Positions 1 through 9,800 of a stretch of 64,000 nt of DNA are shown piece after piece. The notes under the pieces are model-generated. The model had not been told where the DNA came from. It did not search any database and saw only the letters and a list, made by a program, of their open reading frames with translations. Location of the stretch: NCBI RefSeq assembly GCF_018613235.1, contig NZ_JAGGQP010000008.1:1-64000 (forward strand), read 5' to 3'. Position 1 is the first letter of the stretch; every line of letters starts with the position of its first letter. This stretch comes from Bacillus sp. ISL-41. Lineage in GTDB: Bacteria; Bacillota; Bacilli; Bacillales; Cytobacillaceae. A program made the position numbers and the translations under genes.

Positions 1-79
1 TCCCTGCATAAGGGCACGATTTGATCCACAAATCCCCATACAAGAACCACCTCTGCTATTCCCCCACTTTCTGACTGCG

Positions 80-107
80 CTCTTTTCATTGGAAAAGAGT
101 TTTTTTC
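80..107 (+). terminator. Intrinsic terminator of an upstream + strand unit
   Basis: An 8-bp stem (CTCTTTTC / GAAAAGAG, loop ATTG) is followed by seven T residues. It would end transcription entering from the left edge. The rest of positions 1-254 shows no convincing gene. Confidence 0.7.
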
Positions 108-254
108 TGTTTTCATCCCAATACTGATGATCTGCGCATGAGCACAGAAAAAAATAAGGAATAACTTAGAATGTGTAAGCAAAAATTTGCGTTCTGAAAA
201 AAGGTTTTTTTTACCATCAGGGAGAACTTTATTAAGTCTGGAAGGAGAGTAGAT

Positions 255-1181
255 ATGAATAAAGGATTTTGGATACTTAAAAAAGTAATTACGAAAGCAC
301 TTTACACCCTGGCCTTGATAGGAACATTCTTGCTCGGAATAGCCTTTCTGCTTTCTTTCACTTCTTTTTTTAATTTTGATAGAAAGCCCGGTGAACATTT
401 AGCGATATCTTTTGAAGGATTTACGCTGAGACTGCAAACAATCTTCACTCAATTAATGGATTTCAGTTTTAAAAGTGTCTTAGATTTTATCAAAAACCCG
501 AATGTTTTAGATGGTTTTATAAATTCCTATAAGGTTCTTGGCATATCATTAGTTGCGATCATCATGCTGGGAAGCATTATTGGGTTCATGGTGATCTTAT
601 TACCTATTAGGTTAAGGAGAAGATTTCATCAATTTCTGGATTATTTTGAAGGACTTCCTGATCTTTTGTTCATTTTCATCATTAATATGCTGAACATCTA
701 CCTGTTGAAGGAATTTAACTTTAAAATTTTTCCAATGTATGGATTTGGATCTTTACAGCCTGTCGCTTTTCCTGTCATTGTTACATCTTTTCTGCCTGCA
801 GTTCTTTTTGGTTTATATATAATCAAATGTATGGAAGAGGAAGAACTTGCCCATTACGTCCAGTTAGGATATTCCAAAGGCTTATCCAGAATTTATTTAT
901 ATTCTGTTTACATGCTGAGGAATATCCTGCCTGTTTTATCACTTAAATTCCGGGTCATCCTTTATATGCTGCTCTCCAATCTTATACTGGTTGAACATAT
1001 GTACCATTACAAAACTACTCTTACAAACCAGATTCTTGACCAGGTATTCAGGGGAGAACATGTTTTACCGCTAATCTATGCAATTATAATTTTAATTCTC
1101 CCGGTAATCATGCTCGAGTTCCTTATCAATTTAATTGTTAAAGAGACTGTGATCAGGAAAAGAGGAGAATTCCAGTTATGA
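255..1181 (+). CDS. Opp/Dpp-type ABC transporter permease, OppB-like (divergent)
   Basis: This is an integral membrane subunit of a peptide/nickel-type ABC importer. About six hydrophobic segments are visible: one near residues 14-35, then a cluster from about 95. A recognisable EAA-type loop (about residues 200-230: AHYVQLGYSKGLSRIYLY, then a conserved RN) is the site that docks the ATPase. The start ATG has a good GGAGAG site. The gene overlaps the next permease by ATGA, so the two are translationally coupled. It is more divergent than a standard OppB. No ATPase or substrate-binding protein follows, so the substrate cannot be inferred. The fold and family assignment is fairly secure and the substrate is unknown. 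Confidence 0.75.
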   Translation: MNKGFWILKKVITKALYTLALIGTFLLGIAFLLSFTSFFNFDRKPGEHLAISFEGFTLRLQTIFTQLMDFSFKSVLDFIKNPNVLDGFINSYKVLGISLVAIIMLGSIIGFMVILLPIRLRRRFHQFLDYFEGLPDLLFIFIINMLNIYLLKEFNFKIFPMYGFGSLQPVAFPVIVTSFLPAVLFGLYIIKCMEEEELAHYVQLGYSKGLSRIYLYSVYMLRNILPVLSLKFRVILYMLLSNLILVEHMYHYKTTLTNQILDQVFRGEHVLPLIYAIIILILPVIMLEFLINLIVKETVIRKRGEFQL

Positions 1182-2197
1182 AATTACTAACATATCGGAA
1201 AACCAAATTCAGCCTGGCGGTTTTACTGGCCTTATTGATCGCAAGTATACTTTATGATTATATCGGTCCGGAGGATTATCGTTCGATGCTTGACCAGCTG
1301 TATGATGAGAACGGAAACGTCCTGAAAAATCCGCCGTATCCTCCTAGTAAAGACTATATCCTGGGTACTGACCGTGATGGCCGGGATAATTTGCTGTTAA
1401 TCTTGGATGGATTAAAATATACCATTGCGGCTGTATTTATAGTATCTCTAGCAAGAGTAACCGTTGGTGCCACGTTGGGATTAATCACTGAAACCTGGAC
1501 ACCAGCCATTAAAGCTTTTGTTAAGGCATTTTTCCTGCCTTTTCATTATGTCCCTTTACTGTTGGTCGCTATAATCTTGATGGATGCTGTCATATTTCCT
1601 TTTAACGAGATTCCCGTTACCGTCAAAATCGAATACCAGTTGATTGTTTTATTCCTGCTTGGGTTTCCGGCTGTATTTTTCTTCACAACAGATATAGTCA
1701 AGGAGATCAGCATGAAATCGTTTGTGACAAGTTCAGCTTTATTAGGGGGAAGTAAATTTCATATTTTAAGAGTACAGATCCTGCCACATCTAAAACCGCA
1801 TTTGATCCTGTTGTTTGTCCAGCAGGTATTACAAACCCTGCAAGTATTGATGGGATTGGCCCTATTCCGGCTGTTTCTCGGCGGACGCCATGAGGAAAAG
1901 ATATATAATACGTCTTATCCTAAGTCCATCACCAATGAGCTTGCAGGTCTCACAGGACAAAACTTCTGGACACTCAAAAATGCTCCATGGGTCGCCTTCA
2001 GTTCGTTGGGATTGCTGCTAATTATTTTCATCCTTGTTATTGTGATCAAAAATGAAATAATCGCCAATATGGAACGGCACACTGAACAACCAGTCATATC
2101 CTTTCCCAAAAATAAACAACAAGATATCAAAGCAGACGATGATAATATTGCTCCGGCAAATTTCATCCCAATCAAACAAAAGATGCTCGATCGATAG
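1178..2197 (+). CDS. Opp/Dpp-type ABC transporter permease, OppC-like
   Basis: This is the second permease of the pair. It has an N-terminal membrane segment, then a periplasm-facing stretch with LGTDRDGRD (about residues 62-70), the hallmark preceding the core domain of OppC/DppC permeases. A set of membrane helices follows, with an EAA-like loop near residues 180-205. The C-terminal tail after the last helix (about 295-339) is hydrophilic. It is coupled to the preceding gene by a 4-bp overlap. The next gene is convergent, so the operon ends here without an ATPase or binding protein. The partners must be encoded elsewhere or lie upstream of the window. Confidence 0.8.
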   Translation: MKLLTYRKTKFSLAVLLALLIASILYDYIGPEDYRSMLDQLYDENGNVLKNPPYPPSKDYILGTDRDGRDNLLLILDGLKYTIAAVFIVSLARVTVGATLGLITETWTPAIKAFVKAFFLPFHYVPLLLVAIILMDAVIFPFNEIPVTVKIEYQLIVLFLLGFPAVFFFTTDIVKEISMKSFVTSSALLGGSKFHILRVQILPHLKPHLILLFVQQVLQTLQVLMGLALFRLFLGGRHEEKIYNTSYPKSITNELAGLTGQNFWTLKNAPWVAFSSLGLLLIIFILVIVIKNEIIANMERHTEQPVISFPKNKQQDIKADDDNIAPANFIPIKQKMLDR

Positions 2198-2216
2198 AAT
2201 CGGGCACCTTTTTATC

Positions 2217-2756
2217 CTAGTTTGACATCGCTTTAGAATTAAAAATGTTACTAATAGGGTTAAGCAGCATTGCGCCAATTCCCTGAATGATGGTTTTAAC
2301 GATTACCTGGCCTAAAATTGCAGCGGGAACAGCTTCCCATGGAAGGAAGTTTGCTCCTAGCGGACTTAATCCAATCACGACAAAAATGACTGAATCCAGC
2401 AGACCGCCGACTAAACCGCTGTAGAAGACTCTCCAGCTCATAGGAAGATTTAGTCTTGTATATATCTCTGTATCAGTTGTTTCAGCAACAGCAAAGCTCA
2501 ATGCCGAAGCAAAGACGATCGTAAGGGTATCTCCAAGAATATACGAAACGATAGCAGAAAGAACGAGTGCCAAACCGATGAACATATAAGTTCTCCCGCG
2601 TCCGTACTTATTCTGTACAAGGTCACGAAAAATGAAGGTGGCCCCTATCAATAATGTCCCCATGGGCACGATGAACATTCCAAATTGAAGCGGTGCAAGC
2701 GCGGCTGTAATTACATTGGCCGTAATAATTGAAATTAAGTATAAAAAAATTCTCAT
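2217..2756 (-). CDS. Queuosine precursor transporter (YhhQ/VUT family, DUF165)
   Basis: This is a small integral membrane protein (179 aa, about six helices) of the YhhQ/VUT family, whose characterised members import 7-deazaguanine queuosine precursors. Family features are the N-terminal TANVITAALAP region and the cytoplasmic loop FRDLVQNKYGRGR (about residues 44-56). It is the last gene of the minus-strand unit queC-queD-queE, 18 bp after queE and with its own AGGAGGT site. The gene neighbourhood strongly supports a role in salvaging preQ0 or preQ1. The whole unit sits behind a preQ1 riboswitch. Confidence 0.85.
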   Translation of the reverse strand: MRIFLYLISIITANVITAALAPLQFGMFIVPMGTLLIGATFIFRDLVQNKYGRGRTYMFIGLALVLSAIVSYILGDTLTIVFASALSFAVAETTDTEIYTRLNLPMSWRVFYSGLVGGLLDSVIFVVIGLSPLGANFLPWEAVPAAILGQVIVKTIIQGIGAMLLNPISNIFNSKAMSN

Positions 2757-2774
2757 GATCTTACCTCCTGTAGT

Positions 2775-3503
2775 CTAAACTCCTCTTTTGTTTCCCCAAA
2801 CATAGACATGAAGCTGCGGAAGCACTCTGACATCGTTCATTTCTATGTCGCACACAACCTTGTTAATAAGCCATTCATACTTATCTACCAACGAAGTCAT
2901 CAGATTCAGCTGGTCTTCGGTTACAATGTCATCATTTCCTACCTGTAAAAAGAACGCTAAGTCCGGATAACGCTGATGTACTAGTTTGGCAAATTCATAG
3001 TCATCTGTATCAAAAACAACTATTTTAAGGCTGGCGTTTTTTATAGAGCCATTCTCTTTCAGACCATTTACGATTTGGTCCAAAGTTTCAAAATCTGTTT
3101 CCATACCTGAACTTGGCGGTTTTGGGGAAAGGGTCAGTGCGTCAATTTCCAAAAACCAATCCTGCCATTTGCTCCCCTGTGTTTCCAGGCAAATGCTAAT
3201 CTGGTTTTCCTTTAGTAATTCAACAAGTCCAGATAGATTTTTAATGAGAGCAGGATTTCCACCTGAGATGGTGACATATGTAAAGCCATCTCCACCCAAG
3301 GCTTTCAGTTCCCTCCAGACTTCATCAGCATCCAATTGCCTGACCAAGTCCTTTCCAGATCCATCCCATGTAAAGGATGAGTCACACCAGGCACAAGAAT
3401 AGTCACACCCTGCTGTACGAACGAACATGGTCTTTTGTCCGATGACCATTCCCTCTCCCTGAATTGTCGGCCCGAAAATTTCCATCACGGGTATCTTAGT
3501 CAA
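2775..3503 (-). CDS. queE: 7-carboxy-7-deazaguanine synthase QueE
   Basis: This radical SAM enzyme converts 6-carboxytetrahydropterin to 7-carboxy-7-deazaguanine, the ring contraction step of queuosine synthesis. The cluster-binding motif AGCDYSCAWCD has the CxxxCxxC pattern typical of Bacillus-type QueE. It is preceded by EIFGPTIQGEG. The C-terminus is LPQLHVYVWGNKRGV. A TTG start at 3503, overlapping the queD stop codon, is chosen. It gives 242 aa, the usual family length, and has a GGGAG site 11 nt upstream. A start at 3551 would add 16 unconserved residues inside queD. It is the third gene of the que operon. Confidence 0.93.
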   Translation of the reverse strand: MTKIPVMEIFGPTIQGEGMVIGQKTMFVRTAGCDYSCAWCDSSFTWDGSGKDLVRQLDADEVWRELKALGGDGFTYVTISGGNPALIKNLSGLVELLKENQISICLETQGSKWQDWFLEIDALTLSPKPPSSGMETDFETLDQIVNGLKENGSIKNASLKIVVFDTDDYEFAKLVHQRYPDLAFFLQVGNDDIVTEDQLNLMTSLVDKYEWLINKVVCDIEMNDVRVLPQLHVYVWGNKRGV

Positions 3504-3972
3504 TCTCCATCCACTCCCTTCTTGCTTCAGCATAGCTAGTGGGAGTTTCATAGAGTCTTACAAACTCGACCCTTGCACCTTGGTATAAATGCTGTCTATT
3601 TGCCAGGGCTTCTGCCATTTTTTCATAAATCCAAACTACCATGTTTTCAGCAGTTGTATTCATCGGGGGCAAAGTTTCATTCAAATATCGGTGATCCAGA
3701 TATATTTCTATTTCTGATTTCCAAATCTCTTTTATGTCTCCAAAATCAATCATTAATCCGCGGTCATCAACAAAACCACTAAGACCGAATATGACTTTAT
3801 AAGTATGACCGTGGAGATTTTTACATTTCCCCTCATATTCATGAAGGTGATGCGCAGCATCAAAAGTGAATTCCTTACTGACGAGCACACGTTTAGAATG
3901 GTATTTTAATTGTTCTCCCTTAATATCTTTATCTATTTTCTGAAGCTGGTCGACGATCCTGAATTCATACAT
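3496..3972 (-). CDS. queD: 6-carboxytetrahydropterin synthase QueD
   Basis: This enzyme converts dihydroneopterin triphosphate to 6-carboxytetrahydropterin. The zinc-binding histidines lie in FDAAHH and LHGHTY, and the catalytic Cys is in CKNLHGH. The ATG at 3972 overlaps the queC stop (TGATG), so the genes are coupled. A GGAAGGAG site precedes it. At 158 aa it is slightly longer than minimal QueD because of an N-terminal extension of about 30 residues before the SKEFTFDAAHH region. It is the second gene of the operon. Confidence 0.93.
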   Translation of the reverse strand: MYEFRIVDQLQKIDKDIKGEQLKYHSKRVLVSKEFTFDAAHHLHEYEGKCKNLHGHTYKVIFGLSGFVDDRGLMIDFGDIKEIWKSEIEIYLDHRYLNETLPPMNTTAENMVVWIYEKMAEALANRQHLYQGARVEFVRLYETPTSYAEARREWMEID

Positions 3973-4628
3973 CAAGAAACAACTCCTTCCAGGTACTCAT
4001 CCAGCCCCTTTTTCCGCAACTTGCAGGCGGGGCAAATCCCACATCCATCTGCAATGATTCCGTTATAGCAAGTCAATGTCCTGTTCCGAACAAACTCAAA
4101 AGCGTCCAATTCATCAGCCAGCTTCCATGTCTGTGCCTTGTTCAGCCACATTAATGGTGTATGGATGACAAAGTTCTGGTCCATTGATAGGTTAAGGGTT
4201 ACATTCAATGACTTAATGAACACATCCCGGCAATCAGGGTAGCCGCTGAAGTCCGTTTCGCATACACCTGTTACGATGTGCTTAGCGTTCACTTGACTCG
4301 CAAGCACACCTGCAAAGGATAAGAACAATAAGTTCCTCCCTGGCACAAAGGTTGATGGCAGTTCTCCTTCTTCTCCATCCTTCACCTCGATATCACTCCT
4401 GGTAAGTGCATTAGGCGCCAGTTGGTTGAGCAAGCTCATATCGAGAACATGGTGTTTGATCCCAAGCTCGCTTGCGATGTCTTTTGCGCATAGAATTTCT
4501 GTTCGGTGGCGCTGGTTATAATCGAAAGTAACAGCTTCAACTTCTTTGAATTCCTTCATGGCCCAGAACAGGCAAGTCGTACTATCCTGTCCTCCGCTGA
4601 ACACAACAACCGCTTTTTCATTTTTCAT
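3972..4628 (-). CDS. queC: 7-cyano-7-deazaguanine synthase QueC
   Basis: This ATP-dependent enzyme makes preQ0 from 7-carboxy-7-deazaguanine and ammonia. The PP-loop motif [10 protein letters not shown] is near the N-terminus. The zinc site is a C-terminal four-Cys cluster (TCYNG...[14 protein letters not shown]). The length of 218 aa is typical. It is the first gene of the que operon. Its leader contains a preQ1-I aptamer and an intrinsic terminator, so the pathway end product should reduce expression of the whole unit. Confidence 0.95.
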   Translation of the reverse strand: MKNEKAVVVFSGGQDSTTCLFWAMKEFKEVEAVTFDYNQRHRTEILCAKDIASELGIKHHVLDMSLLNQLAPNALTRSDIEVKDGEEGELPSTFVPGRNLLFLSFAGVLASQVNAKHIVTGVCETDFSGYPDCRDVFIKSLNVTLNLSMDQNFVIHTPLMWLNKAQTWKLADELDAFEFVRNRTLTCYNGIIADGCGICPACKLRKKGLDEYLEGVVS

Positions 4629-4649
4629 TAGAAAACTCCTTTACAACAG

Positions 4650-4684
4650 AAAAAACAGTACCACTAAGACAGCAGTACTGTTTT
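4650..4684 (-). terminator. Riboswitch-controlled intrinsic terminator of the que operon
   Basis: On the minus strand, an AAAACAGTAC arm pairs with GTACTGTTTT and is followed by a T-rich stretch. It lies directly downstream of the preQ1 aptamer and about 20 bp upstream of queC. This is the expected arrangement for transcription attenuation. Confidence 0.8.
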
Positions 4685-4687
4685 CCC

Positions 4688-4720
4688 TTAGTTTTTTTGA
4701 GAGGGTAGCTAGAACCTCTT
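4688..4720 (-). promoter_or_regulatory. preQ1-I riboswitch aptamer
   Basis: The minus strand reads AAGAGGTTCTAGCTACCCTC, then TCAAAAAAACTAA. This is the class I preQ1 consensus: the AGAGG/CCTCT P1 stem, the TTCTAGCTAC loop, and the A-rich tail whose end (CTAA) pairs into the loop as a pseudoknot. It is followed at once by the terminator at 4650-4684, so ligand binding should turn off queC-queD-queE and the transporter gene. Confidence 0.93.
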
Positions 4721-4797
4721 CCGTCAAAACGGAATATGTAATTTTAACTTACTCATTTTATCACATATTTTATAAAAAGAAAGCCTGTATTATTCCA

Positions 4798-5175
4798 TCA
4801 CTTTTGTGATTTTACCAAATCCTGATGCCTGAACCTTAGTGCTGACCATTTTTCGTCCAAGGAGACATTGCTGACAGCTCTATAGTCAGACAAGTCTTGA
4901 ACCAGCCTGAATAATGCGTCGCGGTTAACGTCAGTTTTAACTTTTGAACTTTTCTTTGGGAAGGCGATCCAGAAGATAGCATCTTCCTTCAGTCTTGAAA
5001 GGGCTTTTGGAAACCATGTCCTTACTTCCTCACTGTTGTTCGCGAACAACAGCAAAAATTCTTTTGTGCCGCTCTCACTGTCGGACTCTTCAATTAATGA
5101 CAGGTATTCTGCCGGCGCGTTCATTATACTGGCAGACCCCTGCTTGTATCGCAATTTCTTTAATAATTCATCCAT
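4798..5175 (-). CDS. Conserved hypothetical protein, DUF3052-like
   Basis: This is a 125-aa soluble protein with alternating acidic and hydrophobic segments. The order FLLLFANN, then AIFWIAFPKKSSKV, then DEKWSALRFR resembles the DUF3052 family, of unknown function. That family assignment comes from memory of its pattern and is tentative. The ATG at 5175 is chosen because an AGGGTGG site lies 6-7 nt upstream. A longer TTG start at 5214 has no visible site. It is a single gene upstream of, but separated from, the que operon. Confidence 0.55.
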   Translation of the reverse strand: MDELLKKLRYKQGSASIMNAPAEYLSLIEESDSESGTKEFLLLFANNSEEVRTWFPKALSRLKEDAIFWIAFPKKSSKVKTDVNRDALFRLVQDLSDYRAVSNVSLDEKWSALRFRHQDLVKSQK

Positions 5176-5373
5176 TGCATCCACCCTGAAATTTAGTATT
5201 TGATCCGTTTTCAAACTGGTATAAAAGCCGAATCAACGTTAACTACAGCTTATTACAAGATATTTTAAATGGTCAAGTTCCCCAACAGGGCATCTTGCTC
5301 ATTCGAAATTATTTTCAAGGAATAAAATGATTACAAGCACCTATTGTTTTCATACTATTAAAGGAGGATACAG

Positions 5374-5895
5374 ATGGATATTGGAGCTTACTTTTCTAGA
5401 AGCCGTGATTTTTTTGAGCGGCACACTCATGGATTCCAAGATTGCGATTATCCGGAATGCCAATGTCATGATTCAGCTTTTTCCTGTGGCTCAACTGCAG
5501 ATTTCCCATCAGAGGATGCGCAGCTGGAATCAAGCTCGCATCATGGATATTGCCATAGCTACAAAGATGATTGTATCCCGGTTATTTTCGACCGTCGTTA
5601 TAATTTCGCAGATCGCGAATTGTGCAGCAGGCATTTCAGCGTCCGCTTAGGCGGGTTGCGGAACAAAATGGCAGCTATCCTGAGAAGGTATATCGGCTGC
5701 AAAGTTATCTTTGGACTTGATTGTGACAAAGGTAAAAAAATCCACGGCAGGATTTCCTTTGTTGGGACAGATTTTGTAGAGGTAGACATCTATGAAACAG
5801 GCAAAGGCAGTAAAAAACACAGTAAAAAGAAATATAGAATGATTCCATTTGACAATATCAACTGGTTTGAAATGGATGAAGGAAACAACGCCTGA
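5374..5895 (+). CDS. Cys/His-rich protein with a C-terminal beta-barrel-like module; possible spore or mnx-associated protein
   Basis: The N-terminal half (about residues 20-90) is rich in Cys and His (for example CDYPECQCHD, HHGYCH), suggesting metal binding or disulfide cross-linking. The C-terminal half carries the pattern GCKVIFGL ... GRISFVGTDFVEVDIYE ... RMIPFDNINWFEM. The same layout recurs in the mnx small proteins encoded on the opposite strand. A Lys-rich turn (KGSKKHSKKK) sits inside the module. The AAAGGAGG site is excellent. The gene converges on the mnx operon and shares a palindromic terminator with it. A spore-surface role is inferred from the neighbourhood only. Confidence 0.6.
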   Translation: MDIGAYFSRSRDFFERHTHGFQDCDYPECQCHDSAFSCGSTADFPSEDAQLESSSHHGYCHSYKDDCIPVIFDRRYNFADRELCSRHFSVRLGGLRNKMAAILRRYIGCKVIFGLDCDKGKKIHGRISFVGTDFVEVDIYETGKGSKKHSKKKYRMIPFDNINWFEMDEGNNA

Positions 5896-5910
5896 GCAGT
5901 TGCTCAGGCG
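5889..5910. terminator. Bidirectional terminator between convergent genes
   Basis: A 10-bp perfect stem (CGCCTGAGCA / TGCTCAGGCG, 2-nt loop) overlaps the stop codon of the + strand gene. It lies just past the end of the minus-strand mnx unit. Confidence 0.6.
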
Positions 5911-5924
5911 CTTCTACTTGTGAG

Positions 5925-6818
5925 TCAAGTTTTTTTCAGGTAGCAGAATGATGTTAAAGGTACTTCTTTAGCCTGCCCATTTTCACTGACTAGATTAACG
6001 TTTCCTTTTTCTAGCCCTGCCAATAACCCTAATACCTTTTCAGAGTTTGTATAAATTGTTACTTTTTCATTTGAAAAGGTTTTAAGGTACATTGATAACT
6101 TAATCCTGAAAAAGATCTGGATCAGCTCTGGATCATGAGCTACTGTTTCTCCAAAACTAAAGGTAAGATCCCTCCGGAAACATGGATCGATATCTAGTAA
6201 AGGAGCTTGGGATTCAGGTGGGTGATAAGGCTTTTTAGTTAAAACCAGACAAATTTTATTGAAAGGTATAATAAATGTCTTTCTATTCTTCTGGAGTTGG
6301 ACAAAATCACTGCCAACTAATTGTACAAATCCTTCCAGGAAATTTTTTCCTAACTTCTTCCTTTTATACTTATGCTTGCGCTTCTTCTTGGCAAGCCGTT
6401 TCTTTTTGTAACGCTTTTTCCTCTCTGTATTCTTGTTAATTATCTCACCAATTGGTTCTGCTGGACTGGCTTCGGTATTGCTCTCATTATGATTTGAGCA
6501 GTTTAACTTAATCTTCACCATTTGACCTGCCAGGCCATCAAATAAAATCCTCCGGCCAAGCTCAGACTGTTCATTTGATAGACCAAGATCCAATAGCATG
6601 CGATTAGCTCCATCGATTTTTTCTTCTAGTTCGTGCAACCTGCCTTCTGGCATACATGATGTCGGAGAAGGGAATTTTGGAGTTTCGATTCTTTCAGGAC
6701 AATCATCAGGGAAACAAAAATCGGCTTTTGGGCTGTTTGCTGAGGAGGAACTGCTTTCCGTCATCTCATGGCTTGAAGACTCCTCATCTGGAATTTCAAT
6801 TTTATGCCTTTTCTTCAT
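5925..6818 (-). CDS. Ser- and Lys-rich protein downstream of mnxG with a beta-barrel-like module
   Basis: This 297-aa protein is encoded last in the mnx unit. The N-terminus is acidic and Ser-rich (about residues 8-30). The middle (about 135-165) is extremely basic, with runs such as KKRLAKKKRKHKYKRKK. This is followed by FVQLVGSDFVQL ... FIIPFNKICLVL, matching the 'GxDFVxL ... IPFxxI' pattern of MnxD, MnxE and the protein at 5374. A second similar C-terminal block (GLLAGLEKGNVNLVSENG) may be another module. The ATG at 6818 lies inside the last codons of mnxG (17-bp overlap) with a GGGGAG site. I do not recognise a named family. Co-expression with the oxidase is likely. Confidence 0.6.
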   Translation of the reverse strand: MKKRHKIEIPDEESSSHEMTESSSSSANSPKADFCFPDDCPERIETPKFPSPTSCMPEGRLHELEEKIDGANRMLLDLGLSNEQSELGRRILFDGLAGQMVKIKLNCSNHNESNTEASPAEPIGEIINKNTERKKRYKKKRLAKKKRKHKYKRKKLGKNFLEGFVQLVGSDFVQLQKNRKTFIIPFNKICLVLTKKPYHPPESQAPLLDIDPCFRRDLTFSFGETVAHDPELIQIFFRIKLSMYLKTFSNEKVTIYTNSEKVLGLLAGLEKGNVNLVSENGQAKEVPLTSFCYLKKT

Positions 6819-9800
6819 TGTCCCACTCCCCTTCAACTTCCTCTAGGCGCGGCAGGTTTTCCTTCGAATCCTTATGAACCCGGAAGATTCCCCACATCCC
6901 CAATTCGATGTCCCAGCGGATATTGCCGGACCGGTACAAGTAATCCCCTGGGAAATTGAAAACTCCTCCCGCTCCTCCAATCAAGCGCAAATCATCAGTA
7001 TGGCCCGTAACCATATGGCCTAAAAATGACTGAATACGAGAATCAAGATCCTTGCTGTCAAATTTCCAATAATGTCCGTGAAGGTGGAATGTATGAGCTC
7101 TTCGCCTTTCTGCAGGAGTCGTAATCCGAATTACCACAGGTTCACCAGGATAAGCCTCGAATAAAGGTGTCGCTGGGTCCCCAAAAACTTCTGATGAAAA
7201 AAGCTCGTGCATTACCGGGTGTTCCTTATATCGATTGATCAGTCTTTCACTGCGGTAGTTAAAACCCCTTGATCCATAATCGTACGTATCGACTTCTTCG
7301 AGCACTTCAGTATCAGGTACCACCCCATCCATCGGATCAATAATCACTTTCCCATCTTTGTCCTCCAGCCTTACACCATCATGTAAAATGAGGACAAATT
7401 CTCTTGTTGCAGGAAGTAAGGGGTGCCGAAGAATCACATTTTCCCCTGTATTGGCTTTTTCCAGGCTGTATGGTTCCAGGTAAGTTGTAAACCTGGATTC
7501 GGCAACGAATGCACCGAAGGTACCAAACGACCGGTGATTTCGCAGATCGGCCATGTCCCACATCGAACACATGCCGAACTGGCCATCGACAAACCATCTA
7601 TAAGTGATCGTTTCCCCTGGACCGACAGTTTGGTCAGGGTTGTAACCTACTGTATCTCCACTGGATGTTTTAACGTCATAATTCAGCAGGCTTGTATGAA
7701 GAGATATCCTTAATGAAGGAGGATAAAAAGATTGTTCTTTTACCGGCGGGTAAGGATGGATTCCATCTTGAAATGGAAAGAGCTCTTTCTTCAGTTCACT
7801 TGTCAGGGTGACTTCTACAAGGTCACCGACATTAGCCCTTAAGATTAGTGGCACCGGATTCTTTTTGCCAGAGAGAATGTCTTCTACATCGTCCTTTAAA
7901 GCGAAAATAATACCATATGGGTCATGATCGCCATATGAGTTATATTGGATTGGTGTCTGGAAGGCGACTACCTCGAACTTCTTGACAGGTGAGCCATGGT
8001 AAGCCCCTGGCGGCAGACTGGCAAGAGGATTTGCTTTTTCAGGCGGTTTGCCCGTTGGCTTTGGAGTTTCAGTGGATCCTTCCGGCAGCGCTTCTCGGTC
8101 AGCTAAGACGATTAAATCTTCCATTCTTCCGTTATACGCACGGATTAATCCCCATGTACCAAGCCAAACATCTTCTTCATCCTCAAAAGCCCAAAGATAA
8201 TCACCGGATGCAGGGATCTCAGTCTCAAAAGTGAAGGACTCCGAGATTCCGATATGCTGCTGCGCTTTCATGGATGATCCCAAATCCGGACGCTCTTCTT
8301 TCCATCTCAGCCCATGGATATTGAAGCTGTGAGATTCTTCATGCGCTCCCTGCAACAGCCTGATCCTGATTGGGTCGCCTTCATAAGCCCTCAGTATCGG
8401 GGTAACAGGATCACCGTGAACATAGGAACTGAAGGAATAAGCAGGGTCACAATCCTCACCTAGCCTGAACTTTAAAGGTTCACATTTAAAATTGACTCCA
8501 AAGACACCTGGGTCATCCTCTGAACCAGGATATTCCGGCGGCTGGATCGGACGGCCGTTTTTATCGAATAAAAGGGCAAAATCATGGACGAAAAGTGTCT
8601 GGTCACGATAATCCGGGATCAACGGGTGTTCGACGGAAATCTGAGTACCATGGTCCACCTCGGCACCAGTTCTCGAATCAAGGAATTTTGAAAACCTTGG
8701 CTGTATCACGCCCGCCCCGAAAACTCCATGCTGCTGGTGAGAGTTAGCAAATAGATGGTCATGGAAGAAAAACGCTTTTAATTCGGTTTCCGCATACCAT
8801 TCATAGCGAATGGTTTGGCCAGGAAGAACCGCACTGTCATAATTCCACCCAACATTACCTCCATCGCATGCAAGGACATCAAATTTTACAAAGTGAATGT
8901 GAAAACCATTTTCATACGTCCTGGTCACCAGCTGGAATGCATCACCATCTAAAATATGCGGCATGCGATTGGTATAATTCATCCGTATACATGTACCTGC
9001 AGGGACATGGAATACAAGCGGCTCAGGTTCTTTTTTCCCTGAAAGGATATCATCCAGGTCTTCATCCATCACATAAAATCTTGCCTTCGGGTCATGCCAG
9101 CCTTGTTTGTTATATACGACTGGCATTTCAATAGCAGAAACATTGAATTCAACTACCACCGGGTCCTGGTCAATGCAAGGGTCAACGAAAACGGCTCCCG
9201 GACGTGGATTTTCAATCGCTGCATTCCGTTCCAGTTCAGTCATCTCCCGGCCTCCAACAATGCCCATAGGTGGCCTTGGTGCTTTGTAGCCGACTTTTCC
9301 CGGAATGAAATTAGGGAATCCCGGTTTTTCAGGAGTTGGCTTTGGCGGTGCAGGACGGTCTGGCAAAGGCATTAAGGCTTTAATTCGGACTCCATTCGGA
9401 TAACACTGGCTTCCATCCTGCAGAGTATTAAAAACCCTGTTGATTCCCCACATACCTATGCCGAAGTGCGGATACAGATGGCAATGGATAATTGAATCTC
9501 CGATGGCACCATGCAGGCTTCCGAGTCCATAGAGAGGCTGAATCGAATAGTGGGTTTGAGGGCTTATGGATTGGGCATCAAGAATTTCTGCATTAATATT
9601 ACTTGAATCACCGAGCCATTGATGGACATGGTAGTGAAAAACATGAGTTTCTTTTACACCGCCATGGATCAGCCTGATGACTGCAGGATCCCCCACATAC
9701 CCTCTTAATATAGGGGTTGCAGGATCACCGAAAACCCACGAATCATGGTGGACTTCTTCTGAATCACAGTCAGGGCATACAACTCCTGCCTCTATCAACC

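Noticed and set aside
4546-4809. + strand ORF over the queC start and leader
   Set aside because: It covers the riboswitch and terminator on the opposite strand and has no ribosome site or family.
5327-5650. Overlapping + strand ORF starting at 5327
   Set aside because: It lies in another frame of the gene at 5374, which has a far better ribosome site and a recognisable module.
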